Shown: positions 8,478 through 15,433 of the stretch, one piece after another
Layout of the letters: every line of letters begins with the position of its first letter
Position numbering within the stretch: the stretch's first letter is position 1
Virus record (IMG/VR): IMGVR_UViG_3300043410_000327
Span: 1-31,119 of that record
Source of the DNA: a virus
Direction: 5' to 3' (one strand)
Length of the DNA stretch: 31,119 nucleotides
Made by a program: the position numbers and the translations under genes
The notes under the pieces: generated by a model
The model's input: only the letters and a program-made list of their open reading frames with translations
What the model was told of the DNA's origin: nothing
The model's database searches: none

Positions 8478-9297
8478 ATACCATCCAGAGGTTTGCTGCT
8501 CTCTTTACAATTGTAGCAGTGGACCATTGTGTACGCAACTTTAATCCTGGAGTTCCATTAACCGTAGTAGTTCCAGGTGTCACTGCTGCGATAGTTGTCT
8601 GACCAGTTCCTACCTGAGCAATAATAATAGATGTTCCAACTGGAAAGTTTACTGAAGCATCTGTAGGAATGTATAGCGTGTTTCCAGAAGAAACATTCAT
8701 CTCAATTTGCTTTGCTGAATCCTCAGCAATAAGTGTATAGTTTGCTGTCTTATTCTTAATTGTAAGATTTAATGGAGAATATATAGTAGATAGGCTACTA
8801 ATTGTTGTTTCTAGATTAGTAACGTCCTTCATTGCAATATTTCCCCATGCCGCATTTGTTCCGTCTGAGAAAAGGAACTGTCCGTTTGTTGTTGGATAGG
8901 ATTGTGCTGGCAAGGTGACAAAATTTGCAAGAGCATTTGCAACGAATGCTGTTGTGGCAATTCTTGTGCTGCTGTTACCAAGAGTCTGTGTTGCTGCCGT
9001 TGGATTTCCAGTAAATGCTGGTGATGCAAGTGGCGCATATGTTGATGCCGCTGTTGCTGACTTTAAGTAACCCTGATTTATTACAAATTCAGTTGTTGCA
9101 ATCTGTGTTGTGCTTGTATCAGATCCAGCAGTGGGTGCAGCAGGAACTCCAGTAAATGTTGGAGATGCTAGTGGTGATTTTGCTAGGAGGGCTGTTTCCA
9201 CAGCAGTTGCAAGAGATTCTACATCTGCCGCAACATCTACCGCATCTGTTTGAATGGGATAGGGCAATAGATATGTAGGAGTTAGACCGCTAGCCAT
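8458..9297 (-). CDS. Tail fibre protein with shared C-terminal domain (copy 1 of 3)
   Basis: 279 aa. The first half contains fibre repeats of the SPLASPTFTGVPAAPTAG type (around residues 40-55 and again near 88-100), a widespread phage tail-fibre motif. The last ~95 residues (from about 187, NYTLIAEDSAKQIEMN to the end MVFGDLTA) are shared with the proteins encoded at 9313-10173 and 10203-10946. This domain is probably the distal trimeric tip. Translation appears leaderless: TGATATAAT lies 6 nt before the ATG and no ribosome-binding site is seen. Confidence 0.88.
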   Translation of the reverse strand: MASGLTPTYLLPYPIQTDAVDVAADVESLATAVETALLAKSPLASPTFTGVPAAPTAGSDTSTTQIATTEFVINQGYLKSATAASTYAPLASPAFTGNPTAATQTLGNSSTRIATTAFVANALANFVTLPAQSYPTTNGQFLFSDGTNAAWGNIAMKDVTNLETTISSLSTIYSPLNLTIKNKTANYTLIAEDSAKQIEMNVSSGNTLYIPTDASVNFPVGTSIIIAQVGTGQTTIAAVTPGTTTVNGTPGLKLRTQWSTATIVKRAANLWMVFGDLTA

Positions 9298-9303
9298 AAA
9301 CTT

Positions 9304-9332
9304 ATTATATCATCAAGCAATTGTGTCGCCAA
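9304..9332 (-). promoter_or_regulatory. Leaderless promoter with -35 inside the upstream fibre gene
   Basis: TTGGCG (9332-9327), 17-nt spacer, TATAAT (9309-9304) with TGA before it, then 6 nt to the ATG at 9297. The -35 falls in the Val-Gly-Asp codons of the preceding gene. Confidence 0.75.
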
Positions 9333-10173
9333 CTGCTACCCACAGGTTTGTGCCTCGCTTTATAAGGCTCATCATTGACCACTGTGCCCTTAACTTGAGT
9401 CCTGGATTGGCATTAACAATTACGCTTCCGTCTATGGAAATCATTCCATCTACAGATACCTGCCCAGTTCCAGTTTGCATAACTACAATATATGTTCCTA
9501 CTGGAAAGTTTACAGATGAATCTAGGGGTATTGTGACGGTGGCAGCAGATGAAGAGTTTACCTCAATAATCTTACTCTGATCTGTAAGAACGAGAGTATA
9601 TGAGGCTGTCTTGTTATTTGTTCCAATTGTTTGAATTGGATTAGTTAAAGTCTTATTAGTGAATGTTTGAGTTCCTGTAAGAGTGGCTACTTCTGCTGTA
9701 GACGTACCATCATAAGAATAGAATTTACCGTTTTGGTCTACCCTTGCAACTAAGGCTGCGCTGGTTCTCCATTGCTGCAAATCAACACTCTGACCAAGTA
9801 CACCCTGAATAGTCATAGGAATGATTCCGCTAGTTGCAGGAGAGATAAAGTTTCTTGTTGCACTATTATCGTTTGATGATGGAATCATCTTGACATAAGT
9901 AGATGCAAGACTTGTTCCAACCGTGCTTTCTAGAGAAACCAGTCTTGCCTGAATTGATGCTGGTGTTGGAGATACCCCAGAATAACCAATTTGAGAATCA
10001 ATGGAGTCTGCGCGATCATTTATAGACTGAATATGATACTGAATGCTGTTTGGGAAAATAGATCCAGTTAAACCACCTGTGTGATAATACTTAAATGCCT
10101 CAACAATAGACGCTCCATCAGATAGAGTTGCAATTGTTGACTCATATGGGGCTGACCCTACTGTACCTGGCAT
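9313..10173 (-). CDS. Tail fibre protein with shared C-terminal domain (copy 2 of 3)
   Basis: 286 aa. The N-terminal ~100 residues (MPGTVGSAPYESTIATLSD) are unique to this copy and include a helical coiled-coil-like stretch (SINDRADSIDSQIG, VSLESTVG). A middle TLTGTQTFTNKTLTNPI motif is common in phage fibres and is also found in the 545-aa fibre of this window. The C-terminal ~95 residues (SYTLVLTDQSKIIEVN to VAVGDTIA) are homologous to the two neighbouring copies. Unlike its neighbours it has a 20-nt leader and an AAGGTGA ribosome-binding site 8 nt before the ATG. It probably forms a receptor-binding trimer. Confidence 0.88.
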   Translation of the reverse strand: MPGTVGSAPYESTIATLSDGASIVEAFKYYHTGGLTGSIFPNSIQYHIQSINDRADSIDSQIGYSGVSPTPASIQARLVSLESTVGTSLASTYVKMIPSSNDNSATRNFISPATSGIIPMTIQGVLGQSVDLQQWRTSAALVARVDQNGKFYSYDGTSTAEVATLTGTQTFTNKTLTNPIQTIGTNNKTASYTLVLTDQSKIIEVNSSSAATVTIPLDSSVNFPVGTYIVVMQTGTGQVSVDGMISIDGSVIVNANPGLKLRAQWSMMSLIKRGTNLWVAVGDTIA

Positions 10174-10193
10174 ATATCAATTCACCTTATTAG

Positions 10194-10222
10194 ATTATAT
10201 CATTATGCAGACAAATCGCCAA
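10194..10222 (-). promoter_or_regulatory. Promoter with -35 inside the upstream fibre gene
   Basis: TTGGCG (10222-10217), 17-nt spacer, TATAAT (10199-10194) preceded by TGA. The leader contains AAGGTGA. The -35 again coincides with the Ile-Gly-Asp codons of the upstream paralogue. Confidence 0.7.
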
Positions 10223-10946
10223 TTGCCAACCATGTATCAGTTGCTCTCTTAACAAGTGTTACAGAAGACCACTGCGTTCTTGTTTTAAGTCCAGGAGTTC
10301 CATTAATAGTTACCCCCGCTCCTGGTGTCAATGTCGTTTGACCAGCGCCTGTCTGACAATAAATGATGCTTGTTCCAATTGGAAATGCTACAGATGAATT
10401 TGGTGGAACAGTCAATGTATTTGCGGAAGCATTATTTATTTCTACCATTTTGCTATCATCGCTTAAAACTAAAGTATAAGATGCTGATTGCTGATTTAGC
10501 GTAATATATTTTGATGAATAAGATGTTAAGGCAGAATCAAGTCCAGTAATTGCTGCAACAGGAATATTGGAGAATGTATTGCTTGCCCCGCTCATTGTCT
10601 TGTTTGTTAAAGTTTGTGTACCGCTGATTGTGGCGGCATTTGGATCTGCAATAGGTGTCCAAACAGATCCAGTCCAATATTCAAATCTATTTATAGTTGT
10701 TCCACCTGCATCTTGCTTAATAAAGGTAAGAAGGCCAATTGCTGGAGAAGTTACTATTGATGCTCTCTCTGCTGGATTAAGAAAACAGTTAACAGATGAA
10801 CTAAAAATTACTTGATTGGTAAACTGATTAGTACCAGTCCAAATATAGTTGGCTGATGTTGCCACTCTTCCAGCAATTGCATACCACTTATCAGTCTCTT
10901 GGTCATACATATATGCTGGACGACCAGTAATGTCAAGGGTAGCCAT
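10203..10946 (-). CDS. Tail fibre protein with shared C-terminal domain (copy 3 of 3)
   Basis: 247 aa. The N-terminus has a W-rich module (YMYDQETDKWYAIAG and FEYWTGSVWTPIADP), a pattern repeated in many small fibre genes here. TISGTQTLTNKTMSG at about residue 130 is the common fibre linker. The C-terminal ~93 residues (SYTLVLSDDSKMVEIN to AIGDLSA) match copies 1 and 2, including the NGTPGLK-RTQWS segment. The gene starts 6 nt after a TGATATAAT box with no ribosome-binding site. It is likely a receptor-binding fibre. Confidence 0.88.
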   Translation of the reverse strand: MATLDITGRPAYMYDQETDKWYAIAGRVATSANYIWTGTNQFTNQVIFSSSVNCFLNPAERASIVTSPAIGLLTFIKQDAGGTTINRFEYWTGSVWTPIADPNAATISGTQTLTNKTMSGASNTFSNIPVAAITGLDSALTSYSSKYITLNQQSASYTLVLSDDSKMVEINNASANTLTVPPNSSVAFPIGTSIIYCQTGAGQTTLTPGAGVTINGTPGLKTRTQWSSVTLVKRATDTWLAIGDLSA

Positions 10947-10952
10947 TGTTAA

Positions 10953-10981
10953 ATTATATCATCAGAGTAGGTATCTGACAA
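10953..10981 (-). promoter_or_regulatory. Leaderless promoter
   Basis: TTGTCA (10981-10976), 17-nt spacer, TATAAT (10958-10953) with TGA extension, then 6 nt to the ATG at 10946. The -35 overlaps the VRY codons at the end of the upstream glycine-rich gene. Confidence 0.75.
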
Positions 10982-11852
10982 TAACAATTCCTGATCCACC
11001 ATTTCCTCCAGTGTCTGGTGTTCCGCCACCACCGCCACCGCCGCCAGTATTGGCATTAGCACTTGCACATGCTGCCGCTCCACCAGTTGCTGCTGCACCA
11101 TAATGTGAAGTGCTGTTGTTATTTCCTGGACCTCCCATGGCATACCAAGTATTTGATCCAGAAATAGAATATTGTTTTCCTGGTCCTGCAAAAGCATAGG
11201 ATGTACTATTGGCTCCAATGGCTCCAGAAGATCCATTTCCACCAACTCCTCCTGCTCCACCCCCTCCAGATGCTCCAGCGTAATCATTTGAGTTGGCAGT
11301 ATTATTTGCACCTATTCCACCAGCATATCCAAAACCAACATAACCAGTACCTGATGTTTGAGTTGCTGAGTACTGTGCTCCTAAGTTGCTTGCCGAACCT
11401 CCTCCTGATCCTCCAGAAGAGCCAACTCTTGCATTCCATCCACCACCATATCCTCCACCAAATGCTGTAATTGCACCAAAACTTGAATTAGATCCAGCCA
11501 CTGCGTTATACGGTCCTGGTGAAGATGCTCCCGCTCCCATTCCGCCACCACCCACAACCACTGCATAATTATTTGTACTTACAGAATAATTGTCTGCATA
11601 ACAAAGGCCACCTGCACCACCACCACCGCCTACGTCCCAACCGCCTCCGCCACCGCCTGCAACAACCAATATTTCACATTTCTTTTCTCCATATTTAACA
11701 GAAAAAATATCTGAAGTTACCGTTGTAAAAATATGAATTTTATATCCTCCAGCAAGAGTTATTGTTCCTCCGACTGCCTCAAATGAGTTTTCTATTTGTG
11801 GTCTTGACACCTGTCTTCCAGATAGAAATCTTTGAACTCCTGCACTGCTCAT
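10962..11852 (-). CDS. Glycine-rich adhesin (copy 1 of 6)
   Basis: 296 aa. After a ~75-residue N-terminal domain with GGYKIHIF and ILVVAGGGGGG, residues ~75-280 are dominated by Gly, Ser, Ala and Asn with runs such as GGGGGAGGL and GGSGGGS, and the protein ends GSGIVIVRYLL. This organisation is typical of phage glycine-rich tail-tip proteins; in Salmonella phage S16 gp38, comparable glycine runs pack as polyglycine II helices that display variable receptor-binding loops. The start overlaps the upstream stop as TAATG. It pairs with the 318-aa gene upstream, as copy 21748-22461/20903-21751 does. Confidence 0.88.
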   Translation of the reverse strand: MSSAGVQRFLSGRQVSRPQIENSFEAVGGTITLAGGYKIHIFTTVTSDIFSVKYGEKKCEILVVAGGGGGGWDVGGGGGAGGLCYADNYSVSTNNYAVVVGGGGMGAGASSPGPYNAVAGSNSSFGAITAFGGGYGGGWNARVGSSGGSGGGSASNLGAQYSATQTSGTGYVGFGYAGGIGANNTANSNDYAGASGGGGAGGVGGNGSSGAIGANSTSYAFAGPGKQYSISGSNTWYAMGGPGNNNSTSHYGAAATGGAAACASANANTGGGGGGGGTPDTGGNGGSGIVIVRYLL

Positions 11853-12808
11853 TATCCATACATCCTTGTCGCTAGAATTGATTGATAGTCATTTGGCTGA
11901 GAACTTACTGCTACCCATGCTGAACCTGACCATACAGAGATTGCGCCAGTTGATGAATTTACCCATAGCGTTCCAGTAGATGGTGAAGAGGGGGCAGATG
12001 ATTGATATGATGACCCTGGTGCTGCTGCTAATATCCAAGTAGATCCACTATATACATACATCAAGTTTGCGGCTGAATCTACCCACACTTGACCAGTTGC
12101 CGCAGATGTAGGAGCAGATGATTGATATTTAGCAGCAGATGTAATAAGTGTCCATGCTGTTCCAGACCATACACTCATTGTTGAATTATTGCTATTTGTC
12201 CATACTGTTCCAGCATCTCCTACACCCAATCCAGTTGGTTGTGTTGTTGAATAGAATACTGTTGGATATCCTGGAATTGTCGTAGGAACATCATCAAGAT
12301 CTACCCACAACTGACCTTCCTGTGGATAAGATGGCTGAGTATTCTGTGCATACCCCGCTGATCCTGGAACGGCATTTACCCACATTGTTCCATCCCAGAA
12401 CTTTACATAGCCAAGTGCCTGACTTACCCATACATCTCCAATATAGTTGGCTGTTGGAACGGAATCTGAAACAAAAACCTTGTTATAATTTCCGCTTGAC
12501 TCATGAATAGCGTTGATAGAAAAAGAAACATCTGGGGAAGATGCTCTTACATAGACAAGATCATTCTTTTCCAGTGGAACTCTGAAGGTTTCTAAGGAGT
12601 TGTTTGCTGGAAGAACAGTGTCGTATGCCACATAAGCATATTGGGCGGTCGTAGTGGCTGTGCTTGGCTGAATCCATACCCTGATAGTTGCTGGGGCAGC
12701 AGATTTATTGGTGGCAATTACAGAAATAATAGATTGACGTACCGCCGTATGGAGTAACGTATCAGTATTTGCAGAGGGAGTGCCTAAGCCAAGGCGTACA
12801 ATTGCCAT
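11852..12808 (-). CDS. Tail fibre/collar protein with WxG repeats
   Basis: 318 aa. Residues 1-108 (MAIVRLGLGTPSANTDTLL to SSPDVSFSINAIHESSG) form a beta-rich domain shared with the 237-aa protein at 21748-22461. Residues ~110-310 contain four to five repeats of about 40 residues with the pattern SAPTSxxTGxxWVDSxxxxxxxWSGSxWV, found in many phage fibre proteins as a repeated stalk unit. It starts leaderless behind TGATATAAT and is coupled to the glycine-rich adhesin downstream. It may be the stalk or adaptor for that adhesin; this is inferred from the repeated pairing. Confidence 0.85.
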   Translation of the reverse strand: MAIVRLGLGTPSANTDTLLHTAVRQSIISVIATNKSAAPATIRVWIQPSTATTTAQYAYVAYDTVLPANNSLETFRVPLEKNDLVYVRASSPDVSFSINAIHESSGNYNKVFVSDSVPTANYIGDVWVSQALGYVKFWDGTMWVNAVPGSAGYAQNTQPSYPQEGQLWVDLDDVPTTIPGYPTVFYSTTQPTGLGVGDAGTVWTNSNNSTMSVWSGTAWTLITSAAKYQSSAPTSAATGQVWVDSAANLMYVYSGSTWILAAAPGSSYQSSAPSSPSTGTLWVNSSTGAISVWSGSAWVAVSSQPNDYQSILATRMYG

Positions 12809-12814
12809 ATTAGA

Positions 12815-12823
12815 ATTATATCA
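12815..12823 (-). promoter_or_regulatory. Extended -10 promoter, leaderless start
   Basis: TGATATAAT on the minus strand, then 6 nt to the ATG at 12808. It occupies the 16-nt gap after the preceding gene. At 17 nt the -35 region reads TGGCTA, a weak match. Confidence 0.7.
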
Positions 12824-12824
12824 C

Positions 12825-13424
12825 TCAGGAGTTTTTGTAGCCATATACTCTTATTGTTCCAGTCATAGTTCCAGTATTAGCAACAATAGAAAATCCATCA
12901 AACGATGTAGTGCCCGTAAAAGCAGTTCCATACATTGATATTTCAGGAGTTGCACTAGATGGACTAAAAGAATACATACTAATTCCATTTGTAATTGCTG
13001 TTTTAAATGGAGAATAAACATCAAACCAAATAGGAACGGTAACGGCGGCTGCTCCGTCACAGAAAGTAAGACCCGTTCCGTTTAACGCTCTAGACGTAAT
13101 AACCGATGCAGTAGAATAACCAATTACACGTTGAGAATTATAAGAAGAAGATGAGTTATCTACTCCAGAAGTTCTGTACCTAAGTGTCGCCGTGGCAGCC
13201 GTGCTAAAAGATAATTCAGAAACAATTTTGTACCAATCATAAGTTACACTAAAGCAGTTATTAATAGATACTGAAGAGGCGGCAGAAAAATCAGTCTTAT
13301 TAATAAGATCCACTCCAGCACCTGTCATTGCTCCATTTACCGCTACTGCACCCGTAGAGGCGAGGGTAATGTTATTAATAGCAGAACTACCATGCTTAAC
13401 GTATGTTGTTGATAGTGTACTCAT
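12825..13424 (-). CDS. Small tail-fibre protein, RVYGYK family (copy 1 of 3)
   Basis: 199 aa. The first ~65 residues are a fibre-like linker. From about residue 70 (INNCFSVTYDWYKIVSELSF) to the end (TMTGTIRVYGYKNS) it is homologous to the proteins at 13424-13990 and 14232-14825. The shared domain has a conserved N-N-x-F-x-S/T-x-Y start, a central RxRxxGxDxSxxxY motif and a closing TGxxRVYGYK strand, suggesting a beta-sandwich tip domain. Its ATG overlaps the upstream stop (TAATG), with AAGGGG upstream. The receptor is unknown. Confidence 0.85.
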   Translation of the reverse strand: MSTLSTTYVKHGSSAINNITLASTGAVAVNGAMTGAGVDLINKTDFSAASSVSINNCFSVTYDWYKIVSELSFSTAATATLRYRTSGVDNSSSSYNSQRVIGYSTASVITSRALNGTGLTFCDGAAAVTVPIWFDVYSPFKTAITNGISMYSFSPSSATPEISMYGTAFTGTTSFDGFSIVANTGTMTGTIRVYGYKNS

Positions 13425-13990
13425 TATGACCCCTTATACCCATAAACTCTCATATTTCCAGTCATAGTTCCTGTGCTTGGATAGAAGGTTATTCCATCAA
13501 ATGTTGCTACAGAATCAAATTCATGAAAGCCCATTCCAAGTTCACATGAACCTGTTCCCCATCCATACATTTGTGTAATAACAGTTGCCTGGGGAAGCAT
13601 TGGATCAGATATGTCCATCCAAGTTATCCCTCTAGTGGTATTTATGTCACCTATTCTAAAGTTATTACCGCTAACTACTCTAGATCCAGCCAAGGTTGTG
13701 CTTCCAGCAGTTATTCTTTGCTGATGATAATTTGTACTGGTATCATCTGTACCATTTGATCTTAATCTTACATAAGAAACAGCGGCGGCAGATGCAACAA
13801 CATCTACGACAATTCTATAAGCCTGATATGTTGAAGTAAAAACATTGTTTAGTGATACTGATGATACTGCTGATAAAGTTGTTGAGTTTATTAAAACTAG
13901 TGCTGGAGAAAGAGAATCTACTGGTACAGATAAACCATTAATTGTGTTTGCACCAGATACTGCTCCTGTGCCTGCTAATGTTATTGGCAT
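13424..13990 (-). CDS. Small tail-fibre protein, RVYGYK family (copy 2 of 3)
   Basis: 188 aa. It has an N-terminal GTGAVSGANTINGLSVP linker, then the shared domain from about residue 47 (LNNVFTSTYQAYRIVVDV) to TMTGNMRVYGYKGS. It retains all the motifs of its neighbours: RLRSNGTDDTSTNY in the middle and the closing RVYGYK. The adjacent arrangement of copies 1 and 2 suggests tandem duplication followed by divergence. The start is in a TAATG overlap after the 75-aa gene, with GGGGG as a possible ribosome-binding site. Confidence 0.85.
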   Translation of the reverse strand: MPITLAGTGAVSGANTINGLSVPVDSLSPALVLINSTTLSAVSSVSLNNVFTSTYQAYRIVVDVVASAAAVSYVRLRSNGTDDTSTNYHQQRITAGSTTLAGSRVVSGNNFRIGDINTTRGITWMDISDPMLPQATVITQMYGWGTGSCELGMGFHEFDSVATFDGITFYPSTGTMTGNMRVYGYKGS

Positions 13991-14217
13991 TATGCCCCCA
14001 AAATTGCAGCGACTTCTTCTTCTGTAAGTCCAAGTGCTGCCAACTTATCTAGCGCACTAGCCTTAGCAGCAGTCTTTGCTTCTTCCTCTGCAACACGAGC
14101 AGCCTCTGCTTCTGCAAAAGCGGCTGCATCAATTTCTCTTTGTGCCAATTCTTCTGGAGTAAAGTCTCTTTCGATAACTTCCCCAGTTTCTACGTTTATT
14201 TCTACTACGTCAGCCAT
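13990..14217 (-). CDS. Small acidic alanine-rich helical protein
   Basis: 75 aa. The sequence is almost wholly helical in character: an acidic N-terminus (VEINVETGEVIERDF), a long Ala/Glu stretch (residues ~30-55, likely coiled coil) and a C-terminal LAALGLTEEEVAAIL that looks like a UBA-type helix. Comparable small proteins are often seen in phage tail-fibre clusters; an assembly or chaperone role is possible but unproven. It is the first gene of its unit, starting 6 nt after GGTATAAT with no ribosome-binding site. Confidence 0.8.
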   Translation of the reverse strand: MADVVEINVETGEVIERDFTPEELAQREIDAAAFAEAEAARVAEEEAKTAAKASALDKLAALGLTEEEVAAILGA

Positions 14218-14223
14218 ATCAAT

Positions 14224-14251
14224 ATTATACCTTATGTGTTCCTATAGGCAA
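14224..14251 (-). promoter_or_regulatory. Leaderless promoter
   Basis: TTGCCT (14251-14246), 16-nt spacer, TATAAT (14229-14224), then 6 nt to the ATG at 14217. The -35 lies in the terminal codons (FAY) of the preceding fibre gene. Confidence 0.65.
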
Positions 14252-14825
14252 ACACTCTTACTGTTCCAGAAATTGTTCCAGAACTTGGATAAAGAGTAAA
14301 TCCATCACACGCCGATGAAATGCTGGTTGCTCCCGCATAGGAAATGCTCACAATTCCAGCGGTAGTGTTGTAGGTAGAACTTGACTTGAAAGACTTGATT
14401 GCTGCCTCAGAAGGATTAGTAAGCATGATTTCAAATACGTCTTTTTGAGCCAGAAGACCAACCTCATAAGAAGTATCAGAGTTGACACGACCCGCAGATA
14501 CGGTTGCTCCTGTTCCTTGCCAATACTGCCAAAAATAAGATGCAGTTGAATTGTCTACTCCACCAGATCGGTATCTAAATTTAATTCCAGCGCCAGTTGT
14601 TGCTGAGTGAGTTCCTTGAGTAATAATTAAATAAGTATTATATGAACTAGTAAAAACATTGTTAAGTGAAACAGATGCTGCTGAAGAAAATGATTGATTT
14701 GCTATAAGCATCATTCCTGGTTGAATGCTATCTGTAGGAAGAGTAAGAACTGTATTTGATCCAGTAGTAGGAGCAGCCAATTCTACATATCCAGTAGTTC
14801 CATATAATCTTATATTTCCTGGCAT
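14232..14825 (-). CDS. Small tail-fibre protein, RVYGYK family (copy 3 of 3)
   Basis: 197 aa. It begins MPGNIRLYGTTGYVELAAP, a common phage fibre lead-in. The shared domain runs from about residue 50 (LNNVFTSSYNTYLIITQG) through RYRSGGVDNSTASY to TISGTVRVFAYRNT, so the last strand is altered (RVFAYR) relative to copies 1 and 2. An in-frame start 15 nt further up (14840) is possible, but the ATG at 14825 forms a TAATG overlap with the upstream 79-aa gene, the local rule, and is preferred. It is probably a receptor-binding tip. Confidence 0.85.
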   Translation of the reverse strand: MPGNIRLYGTTGYVELAAPTTGSNTVLTLPTDSIQPGMMLIANQSFSSAASVSLNNVFTSSYNTYLIITQGTHSATTGAGIKFRYRSGGVDNSTASYFWQYWQGTGATVSAGRVNSDTSYEVGLLAQKDVFEIMLTNPSEAAIKSFKSSSTYNTTAGIVSISYAGATSISSACDGFTLYPSSGTISGTVRVFAYRNT

Positions 14826-15064
14826 TAGACTACCGTCCAAACTGATCCATTAGGAATTGTTACCGTAACACCATCTGCAATAGTGATTGGTCCAGCAGTT
14901 ATGGCATTCTTATTGGTCGTGATTGTATAACTATAAGTGACTGTTTGATCGGTTTCAAAGAAGATCTGATTTGTGCCGCCGCCCTTGGCATATGGCATAT
15001 TTGAGATACTAGTGGCAACATCTTGCCATTGAGTTCCATCCCAAACTTTGCTTTTGTATGCCAT
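14825..15064 (-). CDS. Short fibre-tip protein (NQIFFETDQTVTYSYTI type)
   Basis: 79 aa. The sequence has a W-module at the N-terminus (KVWDGTQWQDV) followed by a short beta domain: NQIFFETDQTVTYSYTI, then AGPITIADGVTVTIPNGS and a terminal WTVV. This C-terminal pattern is very common as the last domain of large fibres in marine and freshwater phages; here it stands as an independent gene. It starts leaderless, 6 nt after TGATATAAT, and overlaps the next gene by TAATG. It may form a trimeric beta-structure cap. Confidence 0.82.
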   Translation of the reverse strand: MAYKSKVWDGTQWQDVATSISNMPYAKGGGTNQIFFETDQTVTYSYTITTNKNAITAGPITIADGVTVTIPNGSVWTVV

Positions 15065-15070
15065 AATTAA

Positions 15071-15079
15071 ATTATATCA
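15071..15079 (-). promoter_or_regulatory. Extended -10 promoter, leaderless start
   Basis: TGATATAAT, 6 nt before the ATG at 15064. At 17 nt spacing the -35 region reads ATGTCA, a fair match to TTGACA. Confidence 0.7.
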
Positions 15080-15421
15080 CTAGGAAATTCTATTGACATA
15101 ACCGCTGATGCTAATAACATTTGTCGTTGCCGCAAATGCTCTTACTACGTTTGCTCCAGTAAGTATCAGTCCAGGAATAAGAAGTGTTAATCCAGATTCT
15201 CCAGCGATAGTTAATTCTATATTCTCTGTATTGGTTGTTCCGCCAAATTCTATAGTAAGTTTAACTGACGATGTTCCAGTATTTACTGCATATAGCCAAA
15301 TTTCATCCAATGCTGTTGAACTAGCGGTATGAATAGTTGTTCCTGGAGTCGCTGTAGCGGCAACTGCAATTGGCTTTCCGCTAGTTGATCCTGATAAAAG
15401 TTGCTTTGAATATGTAGCCAT
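15080..15421 (-). CDS. Small beta-rich virion protein (paralogue of 20223-20570)
   Basis: 113 aa. It is beta-rich throughout, beginning MATYSKQLLSGSTSGKPI and ending VISISGYVNRIS. It aligns along its whole length with the 115-aa protein at 20223-20570, sharing the GTTIHTA segment, DE(I/V)WLYA, SSVKLTIE(F/Y)GGT and the closing GYVNR. A single jelly-roll-like domain is likely; a fibre tip or decoration role is inferred from context. It is a one-gene unit between two promoters, starting 6 nt after TATAAT without a ribosome-binding site. Confidence 0.82.
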   Translation of the reverse strand: MATYSKQLLSGSTSGKPIAVAATATPGTTIHTASSTALDEIWLYAVNTGTSSVKLTIEFGGTTNTENIELTIAGESGLTLLIPGLILTGANVVRAFAATTNVISISGYVNRIS

Positions 15422-15427
15422 TTGTCA

Positions 15428-15433
15428 ATTATA
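15428..15433 (-). promoter_or_regulatory. -10 promoter, leaderless start
   Basis: TATAAT on the minus strand, directly after the TAG stop codon of the glycine-rich gene, with 6 nt to the ATG at 15421. No clear -35. Confidence 0.6.

Noticed and set aside
10849-11103. Plus-strand reading frames rich in Pro, His, Leu or Gln over the fibre block
   Set aside because: They are complements of glycine-rich genes on the minus strand, where GGT/GGA codons read as proline or low-complexity sequence. They lack ribosome-binding sites or promoters.
14826-14840. Earlier start for the 197-aa fibre gene
   Set aside because: It lies inside the previous gene; the ATG in the TAATG overlap fits the coupling rule used by ten neighbouring pairs.
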